Counted from the stretch's first letter, positions 13,865 through 26,259 are shown. The stretch is 64,000 bases of DNA from Sabellastarte sp. h YS-2021 (GCA_964017235.1 OZ024929.1:165215609-165279608); one strand, 5' to 3'. Notes: generated by a model from the letters alone, not told the origin. Numbers and translations: made by a program.

Positions 13865-16800
13865 TCTGCAATTTTCAAAAAATTTTCCCCTCCCCAAAAA
13901 TGGCGGCCATTTTGAATTTTCGAATTTTTGCCTAAAATGGCAAAACACAAATTTGCTTCTATCTCCTTAACCGTGCGAGATAGAGCGATTTCGTCGAAAT
14001 TTTCGCCCCATAGGGTATCTAAGCATTGTACTCTTGGTAATTTTTAAAAAATTTTCCCCTCCCCAAAAATGGCGGCCATTTTGAATTTTCGAATTTTTGC
14101 CTAAAATGGCAAAACACAAATTTGCTTCTATCTCCTTAACCGTGCGAGATAGAGCGATTTCGTCGAAATTTTCGCCCCATAGGGTATCTAAGCATTGTAC
14201 TCTTGGTAATTTTTAAAAAATTTTCCCCTCCCCAAAAATGGCGGCCATTTTGAATTTTAGAATTTTTGCCAAAAATGGCAAAACACTAATTTGCTTCTAT
14301 CAATGGCAAAACACAAATTTCCTTCTATCTCCTTAACCGTGCGAGATAGAGCGATTTCGTCGAAATTTTCGACCCACAGGGTATCTAAGGAATGTAATAT
14401 TTGCAATTTTCAAAAAATTTTCCCCTCCCCAAAAATGGCGGCCATTTTGAATTTTCGAATTTTTGCCAAAAATGGCAAAACACAAATTTCCTTCTATCTC
14501 CTTAACCGTGCGAGATAGAGTGATTTCGTCGAAATTTTCGACCTACAGGGTATCTAAGGAATGCAATCTTTGCAATTTTCCAAAAATTTTCCCCTCCCCA
14601 AAAATTGCGGCCATTTTGAATTTTAGAATTTTTGCCAAAAATGGCAAAACACAAATTTGCTTCTATCTCCTTAACCGTGCGAGATAGAGTGATTTCGTCG
14701 AAATTTTCGACCTACAGGGTATCTAAGGAATGCAATCTTTGCAATTTTCCAAAAATTTTCCCCTCCCCAAAAATTGCGGCCATTTTGAATTTTAGAATTT
14801 TTGCCAAAAATGGCAAAACACAAATTTGCTTCTATCTCCTTAACCGTGCGAGATAGAGCGATTTCGTCGAAATTTTCGACCCACAGGGTATCTAAGCATT
14901 GTACTCTTGGTAATTTTTAAAAAATTTTCCCCTCCCCAAAAATGGCGGCCATTTTGAATTTTCGAATTTTTGCCCAAAATGGCAAAACACTAATTTGCTT
15001 CTATCAATGGCAAAACACAAATTTCCTTCTATCTCCTTAACCATGCGAGATAGAGCGATTTCGTGGAAATTTTCGACCCACAGGGTATCTAAGGAATGTA
15101 ATATTTGCAATTTTCAAAAAATTTTCCCCTCCCCAAAAATGGCGGCCATTTTGAATTTTCGAATTTTTGCCAAAAATGGCAAAACACAAATTTCCTTCTA
15201 TCTCCTTAACCGTGTGAGATAGAGTGATTTCGTCGAAATTTTCGACCCACAGGGTATCTAAGGAATGTAATATTTGCAATCTTCAAAAAATTTTCCCCTC
15301 CCCAAAAATGGCGGCCATTTTAAATTTTCGAATTTTTGCCAAAAATGGCAAAACACAAATTTGCTTCTATCTCCTTAACCGTGCGAGATAGTGATTTCGT
15401 CGAAATTTTCGACCTACAGGGTATCTAAGGAATGCAATCTTTGCAATTTTCCAAAAATTTTCCCCTCCCCAAAAATTGCGGCCATTTTGAATTTTAGAAT
15501 TTTTGCCAAAAATGGCAAAACACAAATTTGCTTCTATCTTCTTAACCGTGCGAGATAGAGCGATTTCGTCGAAATTTTCGACCCACAGGGTATCTAAGGA
15601 ATGTAATATTTGCAATTTTCCAAAAATTTTCCCCTCCCCAAAAATGGCGGCCATTTTGAATTTTCGAATTTTTGCCAAAAATGGCAAAACACAAATTTCC
15701 TTCTATCTCCTTAACCGTGTGAGATAGAGCGATTTCGTCGAAATTTTCAACCCACAGGGTATCTAAGGAATGTAATATTTGCAATTTTCAAAAAATTTTC
15801 CCCTCCCCAAAAATGGCGGCCATTTTGAATTTTCGAATTTTTGCCAAAAATGGCAAAACACAAATTTCCTTCTATCTCCTTAACCGTGTGAGATAGAGCG
15901 ATTTCGTCGAAATTTTCAACCCACAGGGTATCTAAGGAGTGTACTCTTTGCAATTTTCCAAAAATTTTCCCCTCCCCAAAAATGGCGGCCATTTTGAATT
16001 TTAGAATTTTTGCCAAAAATGGCAAAACACAAATTTCCTTCTATCTCCTTAACCGTGCGAGATAGAGCGATTTCGTCGAAATTTTCGACCCACAGGGTAT
16101 CTAAGGAATGTAATATTTGCAATTTTCAAAAAATTTTCCCCTCCCCAAAAATGGCGGCCATTTTGAATTTTCGAATTTTTGCCAAAAATGGCAAAACACA
16201 AATTTGCTTCCATCTCCTTAACTGTGTGAGATAGAGCGATTTCGTCGAAATTTTCAACCCACAGGGTATCTAAGGAGTGTACTCTTTGCAATTTTCCAAA
16301 AATTTTCCCCTCCCCAAAAATGGCGGCCATTTTGAATTTTAGAATTTTTGCCAAAAATGGCAAAACACAAATTTCCTTCTATCTCCTTAACCGTGCGAGA
16401 TAGAGCGATTTCGTCGAAATTTTCGACCCACAGGGTATCTAAGGAATGTAATATTTGCAATTTTCAAAAAATTTTCCCCTCCCCAAAAATGGCGGCCATT
16501 TTGAATTTTCGAATTTTTGCCAAAAATGGCAAAACACAAATTTCCTTCTATCTCCTTAACCGTGCGAGATAGAGCGATTTCGTCGAAATTTTCGACCCAC
16601 AGGGTATCTAAGGAATGTAATATTTGCAATTTTCAAAAAATTTTCCCCTCCCCAAAAATGGCGGCCATTTTGAATTTTCGAATTTTTGCCAAAAATGGAA
16701 AAACACAAACTCGCCTTAACCGTGCAAAATAGAGTTATTTCGTTGAAATTTTCGACCCATAGGGTATCTAAGAAATGTACTCTTGGCAATTTTCAAAAAA

Positions 16801-16930
16801 ATTTCCTTTTCCCAAAAATGGCGGCCATTTTGAATTTTCAAATTTTTGTCAAAAATAGAAAAACAGGAATTTGCTTCTATCTTCTTAACCGTGCAAGATA
16901 GAGTGATTTCGTCAAAATTTTCAACCCAAC

Positions 16931-17145
16931 CAATGCAAAAAGGCATGAAGCTGAAATAATTTACATCCAAACTAATAAATATTTAAGCATCATTGATATA
17001 TTTTACAAATGAAACAGGGTCTTGTAAGACTACTGTACAATTTGGGCAAGGTTCATGGGGTGGACATTACACATGATAATGTGTGTTCTTCTATGCTATC
17101 CTGTTTCTATTCGCATCTACTATCAACAGGGCGTCCTATTTCTAG
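16931..17145. repeat. Right flank of the satellite, shared with 53,525-53,725
   Basis: After the last, more diverged monomer the sequence passes into 'aacccaaccaatgcaaaaag' and about 200 bp that recur, with the same preceding monomer, at 53,525. The two copies differ by a small insertion containing a hairpin (acacat-gata-atgtgt) near 17,067. The satellite is therefore attached to a dispersed repeat or a segmental duplication rather than ending at random. Confidence 0.85.
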
Positions 17146-17169
17146 TTTACTTATTAAATTTGCAATTTT
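17146..17169 (+). repeat. 24-nt match to DIRS terminal junction
   Basis: The 24 bases here match, without a mismatch, the joined right end plus core of the type-1 DIRS elements (compare 55,610-55,635). No ITR or coding sequence accompanies them. This may be a scar or truncated end of a DIRS element, or a chance match in AT-rich DNA. Confidence 0.5.
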
Positions 17170-17269
17170 CTTGGACGTTGGCCGGATATCTTGCGGCCTC
17201 CTGAGATAGCATTCAGTTCCACATAGTAAGCTTGTTGCTTATAAAAGCTACATTTAAGTAATTAAAATT

Positions 17270-17640
17270 TTCAGTTTCCTCATAGAAATAGGTGAGAAAG
17301 ACATGAGAGTTTAGTTTATTTGATGCATTCACCTAACAGTTACTCATGCAAGAATTAGGGAATTCTCACATGATCTAAGTGCTTTTATGTCAAATTTTTA
17401 ACTCTTCTGCATATAGATTGGCAGGCAAAACTGTCAAAACAACTACTCACCTAAGCAATTTATCCACTTTCGGAAGCGACAACATACATATTTCCTCATA
17501 GAAATAGATGAAAAAGACCCGAAAGTGAATTTATTTTGTTTGATGCATCTAGCCAACAGTAACTCCGTGCTTTTTGTTGAATTTTTGACTCCTGTATATA
17601 GAGGAGTGAGTTTGGCTTGGTATATCCGGTTCGACGAGGA
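17270..17640. repeat. Diverged tandem duplication in the gene's upstream flank or intron
   Basis: The phrase 'tttcctcatagaaatag' occurs near 17,275 and again near 17,490, each followed by similar text (agaaagac..., ...tttgatgca, ...aacagt). This indicates an old duplication with a period of about 214 bp. The rest of 17,170-18,317 shows no recognisable gene. Confidence 0.6.
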
Positions 17641-18317
17641 GAAATCTTGCGCATGCTCATATGGCGTATTCCGAGATGAGAAGTGAAATAGATGGATTAA
17701 AGTAAACAAACGACAATAGGGGGAACACTTATTAATGGGTAATAGTTATAATAAAAATAAATATGGGTGTTCTTTTCTTCATGGTGATATGAAAATGCAT
17801 AAATGTGACTATTTAACCAGATATTTACTGGTGATGGACCTCGCTTTGTTTACACCGCCATCCTGAAATTCAAAATACATCCATCAGTGGTGGACATTAC
17901 ACGGCCTGGATAAATTTTGTGTTCCATGGTAGAATTCCGGATATACATATGTGCATATAGCATATATACGAATCGCTACCACTAATTTGCACCCGCAAAT
18001 TTCAGCCATTTATTTATTTCATCTACACTGACATGGACACAGGTTTTGCATTGGCCCTTTTCATCACCATTTCCCAAATGTCCACTTGGTTTTCTTCCAA
18101 TTATACTGAGGATGGGTGGGGGATCCTACCCACTGAAACTGGCTGTTTTTTTACCTTCACCCACACACAATAATGTAACAAAAAATTATGTTGAAATTTC
18201 AAAATTTTTTTTTTGATTCACAAACTTTGGTTATATTGGTTCTGTTTATTGAAATGTACTTTATTAAATTTGTACATGTCATTACATGACACTGTATGTG
18301 CTGTCTGCATGTTTGAG

Positions 18318-18471
18318 GTGGGTGCCAGCCTTGGAGACGTATACTGTTGTATGGTCCACCTGGAACGGGAAAGTCGCGACTTGCACAAGCTGTGGCATCA
18401 GAAATCCAGTCCACATTTTACTGCGTCTCCAGTGCAGACCTTGTCTCCAGTTGGGTGGGGGAAAGTGAGAA
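18318..18471 (+). CDS. Vps4-like exon with Walker A
   Basis: The exon encodes P-W-R followed by the P-loop GPPGTGKS at 18,353-18,376 and then the segment ending V-G-E-S-E. The reading frame has a stop at 18,314, so the exon must start after it. The acceptor is either the AG at 18,316-18,317 or the one at 18,327-18,328. The donor is aa|gtaatc at 18,472, leaving two bases of a lysine codon completed by the next exon. Confidence 0.8.
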
Positions 18472-19063
18472 GTAATCAACATGCACTATGTTCTTATACT
18501 AGTAAACACTGAAATTTTCTCACAGAGTTGCATTGCAATAGCTTCATTAATGGAATGTTCGGACATTACAACTAAAATAATTTTTAAATTTTTTCGCAAA
18601 ATTCTAGTGTATTTTTACAAAACTAAAAACGCAGCAACAATTTATCACTGAATGTTCAGAAATACTCCAAATACCTTTATAAATAATAATAATATAAACA
18701 TTTATGTGAAGCACAAAACTGATAAAGATCCTCTTGTGCGCCAGGATCCAAAAAGGGACAAACTTAATATTAAATATCCTTGAGTGTTGTGGATTTCAAG
18801 CATTTAAATTTTTTGTTGCACCCAGATGTGGAAATATGTACCCAAATTGGAATTAGTAACTCAATTCAATCTATAATTCCATTTAAAAAGAATTACCGGT
18901 ATGTAGCAATTACTTGTCCAACACATTTTCAAATTTATAAATAACAAAAGCCTATGTTTCTGACAACATATTCTGACAAACCAAATTTTTATTTGAATAT
19001 TGCTGGTTTAAATTATAAAGGAAAAGTAGAAGGAAAACTTTTTGTAATTTTCACCTTTTGTAG

Positions 19064-19112
19064 GCTTATAAAAGAACTATTTCAACATGCCATGACTCAG
19101 GAAGGAAAATCT
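19064..19112 (+). CDS. Vps4-like micro-exon (49 nt)
   Basis: A good acceptor (ccttttgtag) and a consensus donor (gtaagt) bound a 49-nt exon. It completes the split lysine codon and encodes LIKELFQHAMTQEGKS, the helix between Walker A and Walker B of Vps4. Both neighbouring junctions keep phase, which supports the model strongly. Confidence 0.8.
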
Positions 19113-19365
19113 GTAAGTTTATTGTCAAGAATCACAATGTTAACAATAAGTGCATATTCAAAAATAAGATTATCTATATAGCATGGTAACTCCTGTTCTG
19201 ATGGTATATTTTCTGCTTATATCCTCTGTCATTTACTATTTATATCTTGTTACCATGTTAAATTACCTAAGTCACTGCTATAATGTTCAGGCTTTGTAGT
19301 AACACCAGAGTAAGTTTCTGGCTTGAGGTAAAACTAACTTCCCACAGGGTCACATGTTTTTACCC

Positions 19366-19905
19366 CATGTCCGGGCTATATCTCAGAAACCGTAAGGTGT
19401 AGGAAGTTGATACTTGGTGGGGACATTGGATTGGATGTGTAGGTGTGCAACGTCATGGTCTGACCTTGAGTTTGAAAATCTTGTCCGGGCTATATCTCGG
19501 AAACTGTAAGGTGTAGGAAGTTGATACTTGGTAAGGACATTGGTTAGGGGTTGTAGGTGTGCAAAGTCATGGTCTGACCTTGATTTGACCTTGCCGTAGT
19601 GACCTTGACCTATAAAATCTTGTCCGGGCTATATCTTGGAAAACGTAAGGTGTAGTTAGTTGATACTTGGTAGGGACATTGGTTATGGGGTGTAGGTGTG
19701 AAACGTTATGGTCTGACCTTGATTTGACCTTGCCATAGTGACCTTGACCTATAAAATCTTGTCGGGGCTATATCTCGGAAACCATAAGGTGTAGGAAGTT
19801 GATGCTTACTAGGGACATTGGTTAGGGGGTGTAGGTGTGCAACGTCATGGTGTGACCTTGATTTGACCTTGTTGTAGTGACCTTGACCTTTAAAATCTTG
19901 TTGCA
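19366..19905 (+). repeat. Intronic tandem repeat, ~115-140 bp unit
   Basis: Four imperfect units each contain 'gtccgggctatatctc(a/g)g', then 'aaaccgtaaggtgtaggaag', 'ttgatacttgg', 'gtgcaacgtcatggtctgac' and runs of 'tgaccttga'. Unit starts near 19,367, 19,482, 19,621 and 19,759. A diverged copy of the same family lies in reverse orientation at 27,036-27,470. Confidence 0.85.
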
Positions 19906-20327
19906 CCTTTGGGTCTGTATTTTGATGCACATTAAGCACTATTAAAGTCATATTAGAATTCATTAAGAATTTTATTTTTACAATTTCTCATTATAAAAGA
20001 TGGAATTTCATCAAGTGAGCCACAGATTTTGCTCCAATACCACACATAAGCATTCATTGAATGTATTACCACTTCTGTATGCTTGGTAATACTCAAAACA
20101 TCTAAATCATAATTCGGCCATGCCAGATATAGATAAAGAGTACATATTTTTCTTTTAGACATTATTTTCTCTATTTATACATTGTTTTGACCTTTATATA
20201 ACTGACAGTGCTCTGAAAGTATCCTGAACTTTGTACTGATACAGTACTTCTATATCTCATGGTGTTAAAAATATTTCCCTAGTCTGTGGGGTACAGGCAT
20301 CTCTGATGCTATTTTATGATATTTTAG

Positions 20328-20554
20328 GTGATATTTATTGATGAAATAGACAGCATTTGTCGCAAAAGGAGTTCTCGTGAGGAGGAATATACTCGCAGAA
20401 TCAAAACAGAATTATTGAAGCAGATGGAAGGGGCTTACACGGACAAAAATTCTGACAAAATATTCTTACTTTGTGCCACAAACTGTCCTTGGGAACTTGA
20501 CTCTGCCTTTTTACGCAGGTTTCAAAAAAGAATATATATACCACTGCCAAATGT
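20328..20554 (+). CDS. Vps4-like exon with Walker B and arginine fingers
   Basis: The exon begins V-IFIDEID (Walker B) after the acceptor 'gatattttag' and runs through sensor 1 (CATN) and RRFQKR to IPLPN. The donor is atgt|gtgagt at 20,555. The following exon supplies one base to make a valine codon. The RRF pair corresponds to the arginine fingers that act on the neighbouring subunit in the hexamer. Confidence 0.85.
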
Positions 20555-21430
20555 GTGAGTTTTCTATGTTTGTTATATGTATCACTTTAAAGAGTGTTGG
20601 AAAATAATGATGATAAAAGATTTGTTTAGGCAAGTCTGGTCTGGTAAGCATACTTGCTAAGTATTGAGTGATTAAATACAAAGTGTATTAAATTTCCTTC
20701 CAAGTAGTGGCTGAATGTAGCCATAAATGCATAGCAGTGAAATTCATCATACTGGAGCAGTCAACTCTCCATTCAGGTAATCTATTTTCAACACTTTCTG
20801 GTTGCATGTAGCATAACAAGAAACTACTCCTTACCATGAGATAGAAAACCATTAAAGTTTGGTGCATATATGCTTAAAGCTGCATACGCATTTACCGAAA
20901 TTGTCCACGATACTGCTCATTCCACATTATTGCCCACATGTAAAACATATCAATTCTGTGTAACGCCCACACTTTTTAGCAGAATGCCAAGATGATGTAG
21001 GGTCTGTTTAACATAATGTGGTAATTCCCCACACAGAGGTTTCAAGGGTTTCGATTGGCTAAGCATATATGTCACAGGTTTAATGCATTTAATAGGTTGT
21101 CTATATGTGAGATCATGGGATTTTAGACATGGATTGTTGAATTAAATACATTATTTTGTAATTTTGACAGGTATAGTGTTTGTATTTATATTTGTGCTCT
21201 TGTAGCTCAACCCATGACACTGCCCATGCTCACATATCACCCACGCTCACATTATTGCTGATCCCCGACTTTGCCCATCATTCTAATGGAGGTCCCATGG
21301 GCGCTTCCGTGGACAATTTTGGTATATTAATGGCAAACCACCAAAGAGCCAAAGTTCTGTTCCAAAGAGTTGGTAGTTTCATTATAATTTTGTTCTTTTT
21401 AATGGCCCTGTAATTAATCAGAGAAGCCAG

Positions 21431-21612
21431 ATTCTCATTGATGAAGATCCATGCAAAGACTAGCCCCACTCACCTCACTGACTCTGATTGGAGGAAACTG
21501 GCTGACCAGACAGAAGGTTACTCAGGAAGTGACATAGCCACTATGGTGCTGGGAGCTCTGTTTGAACCCATTAGACACATGCAATCCTCAGAATACTGGA
21601 AATGCACTGCAG
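21431..21612 (+). CDS. Vps4-like exon (small AAA lid)
   Basis: After the acceptor 'gagaagccag' the exon encodes MKIHAKT, then the LTDSDW...TEGYSGSDI segment that aligns with the L-T-E-A-D-F and Y-S-G-A-D-I region of Vps4, ending W-K-C-T-A. The donor is cag|gtatag. The leftover g joins the first two bases of the next exon to give aspartate. Confidence 0.85.
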
Positions 21613-21916
21613 GTATAGTTGAAGCACCAGAAACATTCCTGTGATCGTCCATTCAGATGAAAAAACTGTTGTGAAGTCAATTATAGATGGCGGTTAAAGT
21701 ATTTCTGTAACAGAACTTCCACTCCACTTTGATTTATAAAACAAAAATATATACTGGAAATGCCCTGCAGTTACACAAAATTCCAAGCTATGTTCTCCAT
21801 TCAGTGGTCTAAAAGGGTGACAGAAAAGTTATTCCATCCAATCAGTGTCAATGTTTTATTTGACCACACAGAATATTTTCACTTGCTGCTTCAAATCTGA
21901 GGCAAAGATGCGTCAC

Positions 21917-22065
21917 CAGGGTTGCCACTGGTCAGGGAAAAGTCAGGGAAATTCAAGGTCAGGGAAAAGTCAGGGAATTCTGTTCTGGGTCAGGGAATTT
22001 TGGAATTTTGAAAAAAGTCAGGGAAATTTGAAGAAATGCTCAGAAAGTCAGGGAAAATTGACTTT
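21917..22065 (+). repeat. Left TIR and subterminal GTCAGGGA repeats of the hAT element
   Basis: After the TIR, 'gtcaggga' or close variants occur about seven times in 130 bp, often as 'gtcagggaaaagtcaggg'. Such clustered subterminal motifs are usually transposase-binding sites in hAT elements. The right-hand cluster (26,040-26,095) has the motif in the same orientation, not mirrored. Confidence 0.75.
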
Positions 22066-22917
22066 TATGAGTCGCGCGCGTTGGTTTAAGGGAAGCTATG
22101 ATGCCACTCATTGGTAATGTTTGCACAGCATGAATAATTTAAAAATACAATGTTGATATAAACATCTCAAGTAATATAGTCATTGAAGTACATTACCTGG
22201 CATTTTTTTCTTATAAAAATTGGCTATGGCAGTCTTCTGTACAGTAAAAACTATACCTAAATTCATTAATGAAATCACTGTTCTTTTTTGGCAGTTCCGA
22301 ATTTGTACAATGTAGACAGAAGATTGAAAGGATTTTGCGCTCCTTGCCTCCAGAGCTGCCTTTTTTTTCAGCTGCTGTTTTAAAATTTACTTTTGGTACA
22401 GAGAGCTATAATTTAAAATAAGTGTGTCAAAGTGGAGATTAAAGCAGTCTTGTTCATGGCCATTTTGAAACCTGCGTAAGTTTTGAAACAGGTTTCAACA
22501 TGGGCATGACTTTTTTGATATGGCAAAAGGTTTTGAAACTAAAAGTAAAAACTTTTTAACCCTAGTCCCTATGACTGGGTTTATAGTCGTACCCTGCGCC
22601 GTCCAGGCAGCAGCTAGCATAAGTCTGTGAATGTTATTATGTTACACTGGCCAAACCCATTGATTGATTTTCACCAAATTTTCAGGACATTTTTAACACA
22701 AAATGATCGAGAACCTAATAAATGGGAGGTATGATCAGGTATCTACCAATAACTGTTTCTATTTAAGCACTTTTAATGTAGACCTGCATGCTGGGGTTAC
22801 TGGCTAATTATAACATAACATTTTATTTTGCTTTAGGTTGACAGCTATTAGTGAGTGCTGCTGGTGTTGCTTGTAGAACTGTTAGACTTTTAGAGCTTCA
22901 TAAAGTTTTACTAATCA

Positions 22918-25347
22918 TGAGCAAGAAAACAGTCTTCAACAACGAATGGCTCAAAGACCCTCTCTTTCCTTGGGTTAGAAGGCACCCTAGTAGTGTTCAT
23001 AAAGCACAATGTATTATATGCGATGGTCGAACATTCGAACTGGGAAACATGGGTAGACGAGCTTTGACATCTCATGCAAATGGGAAAAAACACATTGGGG
23101 CTCAATCAGCAAAAGACAAATTACAAACTGAGCATGCCAGCTTGACAAGCCACTGGGCCAATTTGCAAACTGTCACCACAAGCTGCTCCACTTCACCTGA
23201 AAATACAGAGCTTCATGGCACATCCACCCCTCAGCCAGTGACCACATCCAGCATTACTCAAAGATCACAGAAAAGTTTTGAGACATTTCTTACAAAAGAT
23301 GCTGCACTAAAAGCAGAAGTATTATGGGCAATAAAGACAGTGATGTCACATTACTCCTGTAACTCTTCGGAAGACAACAGTCATCTATTTTCACGAATGT
23401 TTCCTGATTCACAAATTGCAAAGCAATATTCATGTGGCAAAACCAAGTGTGGTTACTTGATAAAATTTGGACTTGCACCATACTTTCACAGCAAGGTTAC
23501 CTCCATGGTCTCACAAAAAGGATGTCTCTACACAGTCTCAATTTGATGAGTCTTTCAACCAAGCACTCCAGGAGGAACAGATGGACCTAATACTGAGATT
23601 CTGGGACTCCGATAAACAATCTGTGGTCAGTCGCTACTTTGATTCAGCCTTTTTGGGGCATACCCGTGCATCAGACTTGCTGAAAAACTTTCTAAAAGGA
23701 TTAGCTACCCTGAATCAATCCAATATGGTGCAAGTGTCAATGGATGGCCCATCAACTAACTGGAAATTCTTCGAAGACCTAGAGCAGCAAAGAAACTCAG
23801 AAGACATACCCATGTTGCTGAATTTGGGCAGCTGCAGCCTACATGTGATTCATGGTGCTTTCAAAAGAGGCGCACAGATGACAGGTTGGAATATAGATAG
23901 CTTTCTGCGCAGCCTTCACTATCTATTCCATGATGCCCCAGCACGAGCAGAAGACTTTGTCAAAATTACAGGAAGTAACCAGTTGCCCTTGCGCTTCTGT
24001 GCCACTAGGTGTTTTGAAGGCACATCCGTTGCAGAAAGAGCTGTCAATTTGTGGTCACACATAGAGAAATATGTGAAGAAAACCATACAACTACCAAAGA
24101 GTTGCATACCCAAAATCCGGAGCTTCACCACTGTACAGCAATGTATAAGTGATCCACTGTTCCCTGCAAAACTGAAGTTCTTTATCACTCAAGCACGAAC
24201 CGTGAAACCGTATCTTGAGAAGTATGAAACAGAGAAACCAATGGCTGTTTTTATGGCTAAAGATTTGGAAAGCATTCTTGACACACTCATGCGCAAGTTT
24301 GTTAAGAGAGATGTCATGGGTGATGCTAGTGGATCAAAGCTGGCAAGAATAGACCTGGACAAAAAGGAGAATCTGCTAAATGCAAAGAAGACAGATATAG
24401 GATTTGCTTCAAGGGTCATCATTGAAAAGCTGGAGAAGGACAAAAAGGCATCACAGATGCAACTACTTGAATTCTATACTGAATGTCAAACTTTTCTGAA
24501 GGTAATGGTTGAGAAAATGATTGAAAGATGTCCTCTCAAATACAACACTGTTGGATTTCTTAGTTGCCTAGATCCACGAACCATGATACACCATGCTGAA
24601 ACTGCAGGAACAAAGTTTCAAAACCTACTTTCAAAGTTGCTGTCCCTTCGCAGGTTTAGTGCCCAGGAGTGTGACGATGCAAAGCGACAGTTTGAACTGT
24701 TTCTTAGAAAGATAAAGAGGTACAACAAAGATGAGTGTAAGAAGTTTGATCCTGCAAGCCAGAGGTTGGATACATTCTATTTTGAGCTGCTTGGTCACGA
24801 AGATGAATTTGCTGTTCTATGGCAGGTGGTGAAGTTGGTACTCATCCTTTCTCATGGACAAGCTGATGTGGAAAGAGGGTTTTCCATTAACAAAGATGTG
24901 GTTTCCTTCAACATGGACACAGAAACATTATGTGCATACCGTACAGTTTATGATGCTGTAAAGCAGATGGCATGCAAAGTTCATGAAGTGGTGGTTGACA
25001 AAGAGATGTTGCAGTCATGCAAATTTTCCCGTCAGCGGTATTGTGCTCACATGGAAGAACAAAAGGAGAAAAGCAAAGCAGCTGCTGCAGCGTCAAAGAT
25101 AACAGAGGCCAAGCATGAAGTGGATGAATGCAAGAAAAAGGAACGTAGACTAGAGGAAGAAGCAAACAGGCTAATCACTAAAGCTGACAAGTTATGCTAT
25201 GATGCAGAAGCCAAGAATAGCATGGCTTTGGTAACAGAAGCTAATGCTTTGAGAGCAAAGAGCAAGTTGAAGAGAAAGGAGTTGGACAGTGCCAAGAACC
25301 AAACAGAGTTGGCAGAAAAAAAACTGAAGCTTATACAAAAAGAGTAA
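22918..25347 (+). pseudogene. hAT transposase with BED-type zinc finger, one frameshift
   Basis: The protein starts MSKKTVF at 22,918. A BED-like finger follows (C-I-I-C, then H-x5-H in SHANGKKH), then a long central catalytic-type region, and near 24,850 the block LSHGQADVERGFS, equivalent to the carboxy-terminal hAT dimerisation motif. The tail (25,050-25,347) is rich in Lys, Glu and Ala and looks like a coiled coil. The frame is broken once: the text reads 'gtctcaatttgatgag' at 23,535, where removing one a restores agreement with the family (V-S then F-D-E-S). Otherwise about 800 codons are open. An intron cannot be excluded but no splice sites fit. The element therefore looks recently inactivated or sequenced with one error. 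Confidence 0.8.
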
Positions 25348-26034
25348 TTGAGGCAGAGACAAAATTTGTGCAGTAATCACTAATCAGTAATTTTAATTGT
25401 TGGTCGTATACATTGTTTTATCATGTTTATGGTGTTAAATAACATTGAGCCCTACATCATAAAGCCCAGGGTTTCTGTACCACAATTATTCAATTTTATT
25501 TGTGTTTTTATTTGCCTATAATACTTCTGGTAATTATGCCATAAACCGAAATATCACTGTTCAAATTGTAATTTTATTTTCCCCTCAACTTAGTATTGAC
25601 TGAAAAAAAGGGAGGCTTTTGTTCATAGTATTGCTATCATTGATCGATAATGTACAGGTTTTAGTTGAACAAGCAGGACTTAAAGTATTAATAATTTGCA
25701 TTACAGGCAGGGTGTTGTTTTTTTCAACTTAATTTGTGAAAGTAACATATTTATGACCTTTTCTTTCATCAATCTTTGCTTTTCCCCCCAAAAAATATGC
25801 CTTGCTACTTGACAAATTATTTTCTGTGACGATACCTGTAATTTTACTTTGACATTTCTGGTGGGCTTAATTAAAACGGCAAGTAATTATAAATGTATTT
25901 CAAATAAAACTGCATAAAAGAATTCTTGTTCTTTGACATTTACATGATTGCATCATGGATTGATTATTGCTTATTATTGATTAGAAAAGGTTTTAACACC
26001 TTGATCTCTGCTACAGTTTTCATTCTAAATTCAT

Positions 26035-26123
26035 CGCGGTGGTCAGGGAAATTTGGCTTTGAGTCAGGGAAAAGTCAGAGAAAAGTCAGGGAATTTTAAA
26101 AACAATCATGAGTGGCAACCCTG
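26035..26123 (+). repeat. Right subterminal repeats and TIR of the hAT element
   Basis: Four 'gtcag(g/a)ga' motifs are followed by the right TIR agtggcaaccctg at 26,111-26,123, the reverse complement of the left end. Confidence 0.75.
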
Positions 26124-26259
26124 TGCGATATGGGCTCATTTTCCAATTAGAATTTCCTCTTGACACTCCTCCTCTTTGATCTATTTTGAGGTGTTATTCT
26201 GTGTGCTATTGTAATAGATTTAGTTACTTTCTCCTCACATTGTTTTGATTGTATCACAA

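Larger units (their letters stand above)
1..16930. repeat. Satellite array, ~169-bp monomer
   Basis: About 100 head-to-tail monomers fill the first 16.9 kb. The basic spacing is 169 bp (for example the same point at 16,348, 16,517 and 16,686). Each monomer holds a pyrimidine block (ttttcccctcccc), a dyad AAAATGGCGGCCATTTT, a second dyad TTTTGCCAaaaaTGGCAAAA and a third around gtcgaaattttcgac. Length variants include ~165-bp units lacking four bases after 'gtctactctgc' and units enlarged by a 28-bp duplication of 'aatggcaaaacacaaattt...' (for example 1,163-1,190). Many short frames stay open on both strands, but 169 is not a multiple of three, so the frame is lost at each unit and I do not regard any as coding. 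The array runs off the left edge of the window. Confidence 0.98.
21917..26123 (+). mobile_element. hAT DNA transposon
   Basis: A 4.2-kb element inserted in an intron of the Vps4-like gene. The ends are a 13-bp perfect inverted repeat CAGGGTTGCCACT, and CAGGG ends are typical of hAT elements. The flanking 8-mers (tgcgtcac and tgcgatat) agree at five positions, which could be a decayed 8-bp target duplication. The motif 'gtcaggga' is repeated many times close to both ends. The interior carries one transposase gene and otherwise no recognisable coding sequence. Confidence 0.85.

Noticed and set aside
1..16930. CRISPR-like regular spacing of repeats
   Set aside because: Spacer parts are also repeated, monomers are contiguous, and the context is animal DNA.
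148..16970. Dozens of 60-107-codon frames on both strands in the satellite, with a repeated MAAILNF / MAAIFGEGK type sequence
   Set aside because: They repeat with the satellite, shift frame at each 169-bp unit, exist on both strands, and have no start context or family resemblance. They are by-products of a monomer low in stops.
21180..21413. A possible additional Vps4 exon (RAKVLFQ, similar to R-A-x-M-F-K)
   Set aside because: Joining exon 20,328-20,554 directly to 21,431 gives correct phase and the expected M-K-I-H segment; no acceptor/donor pair supports an exon here.
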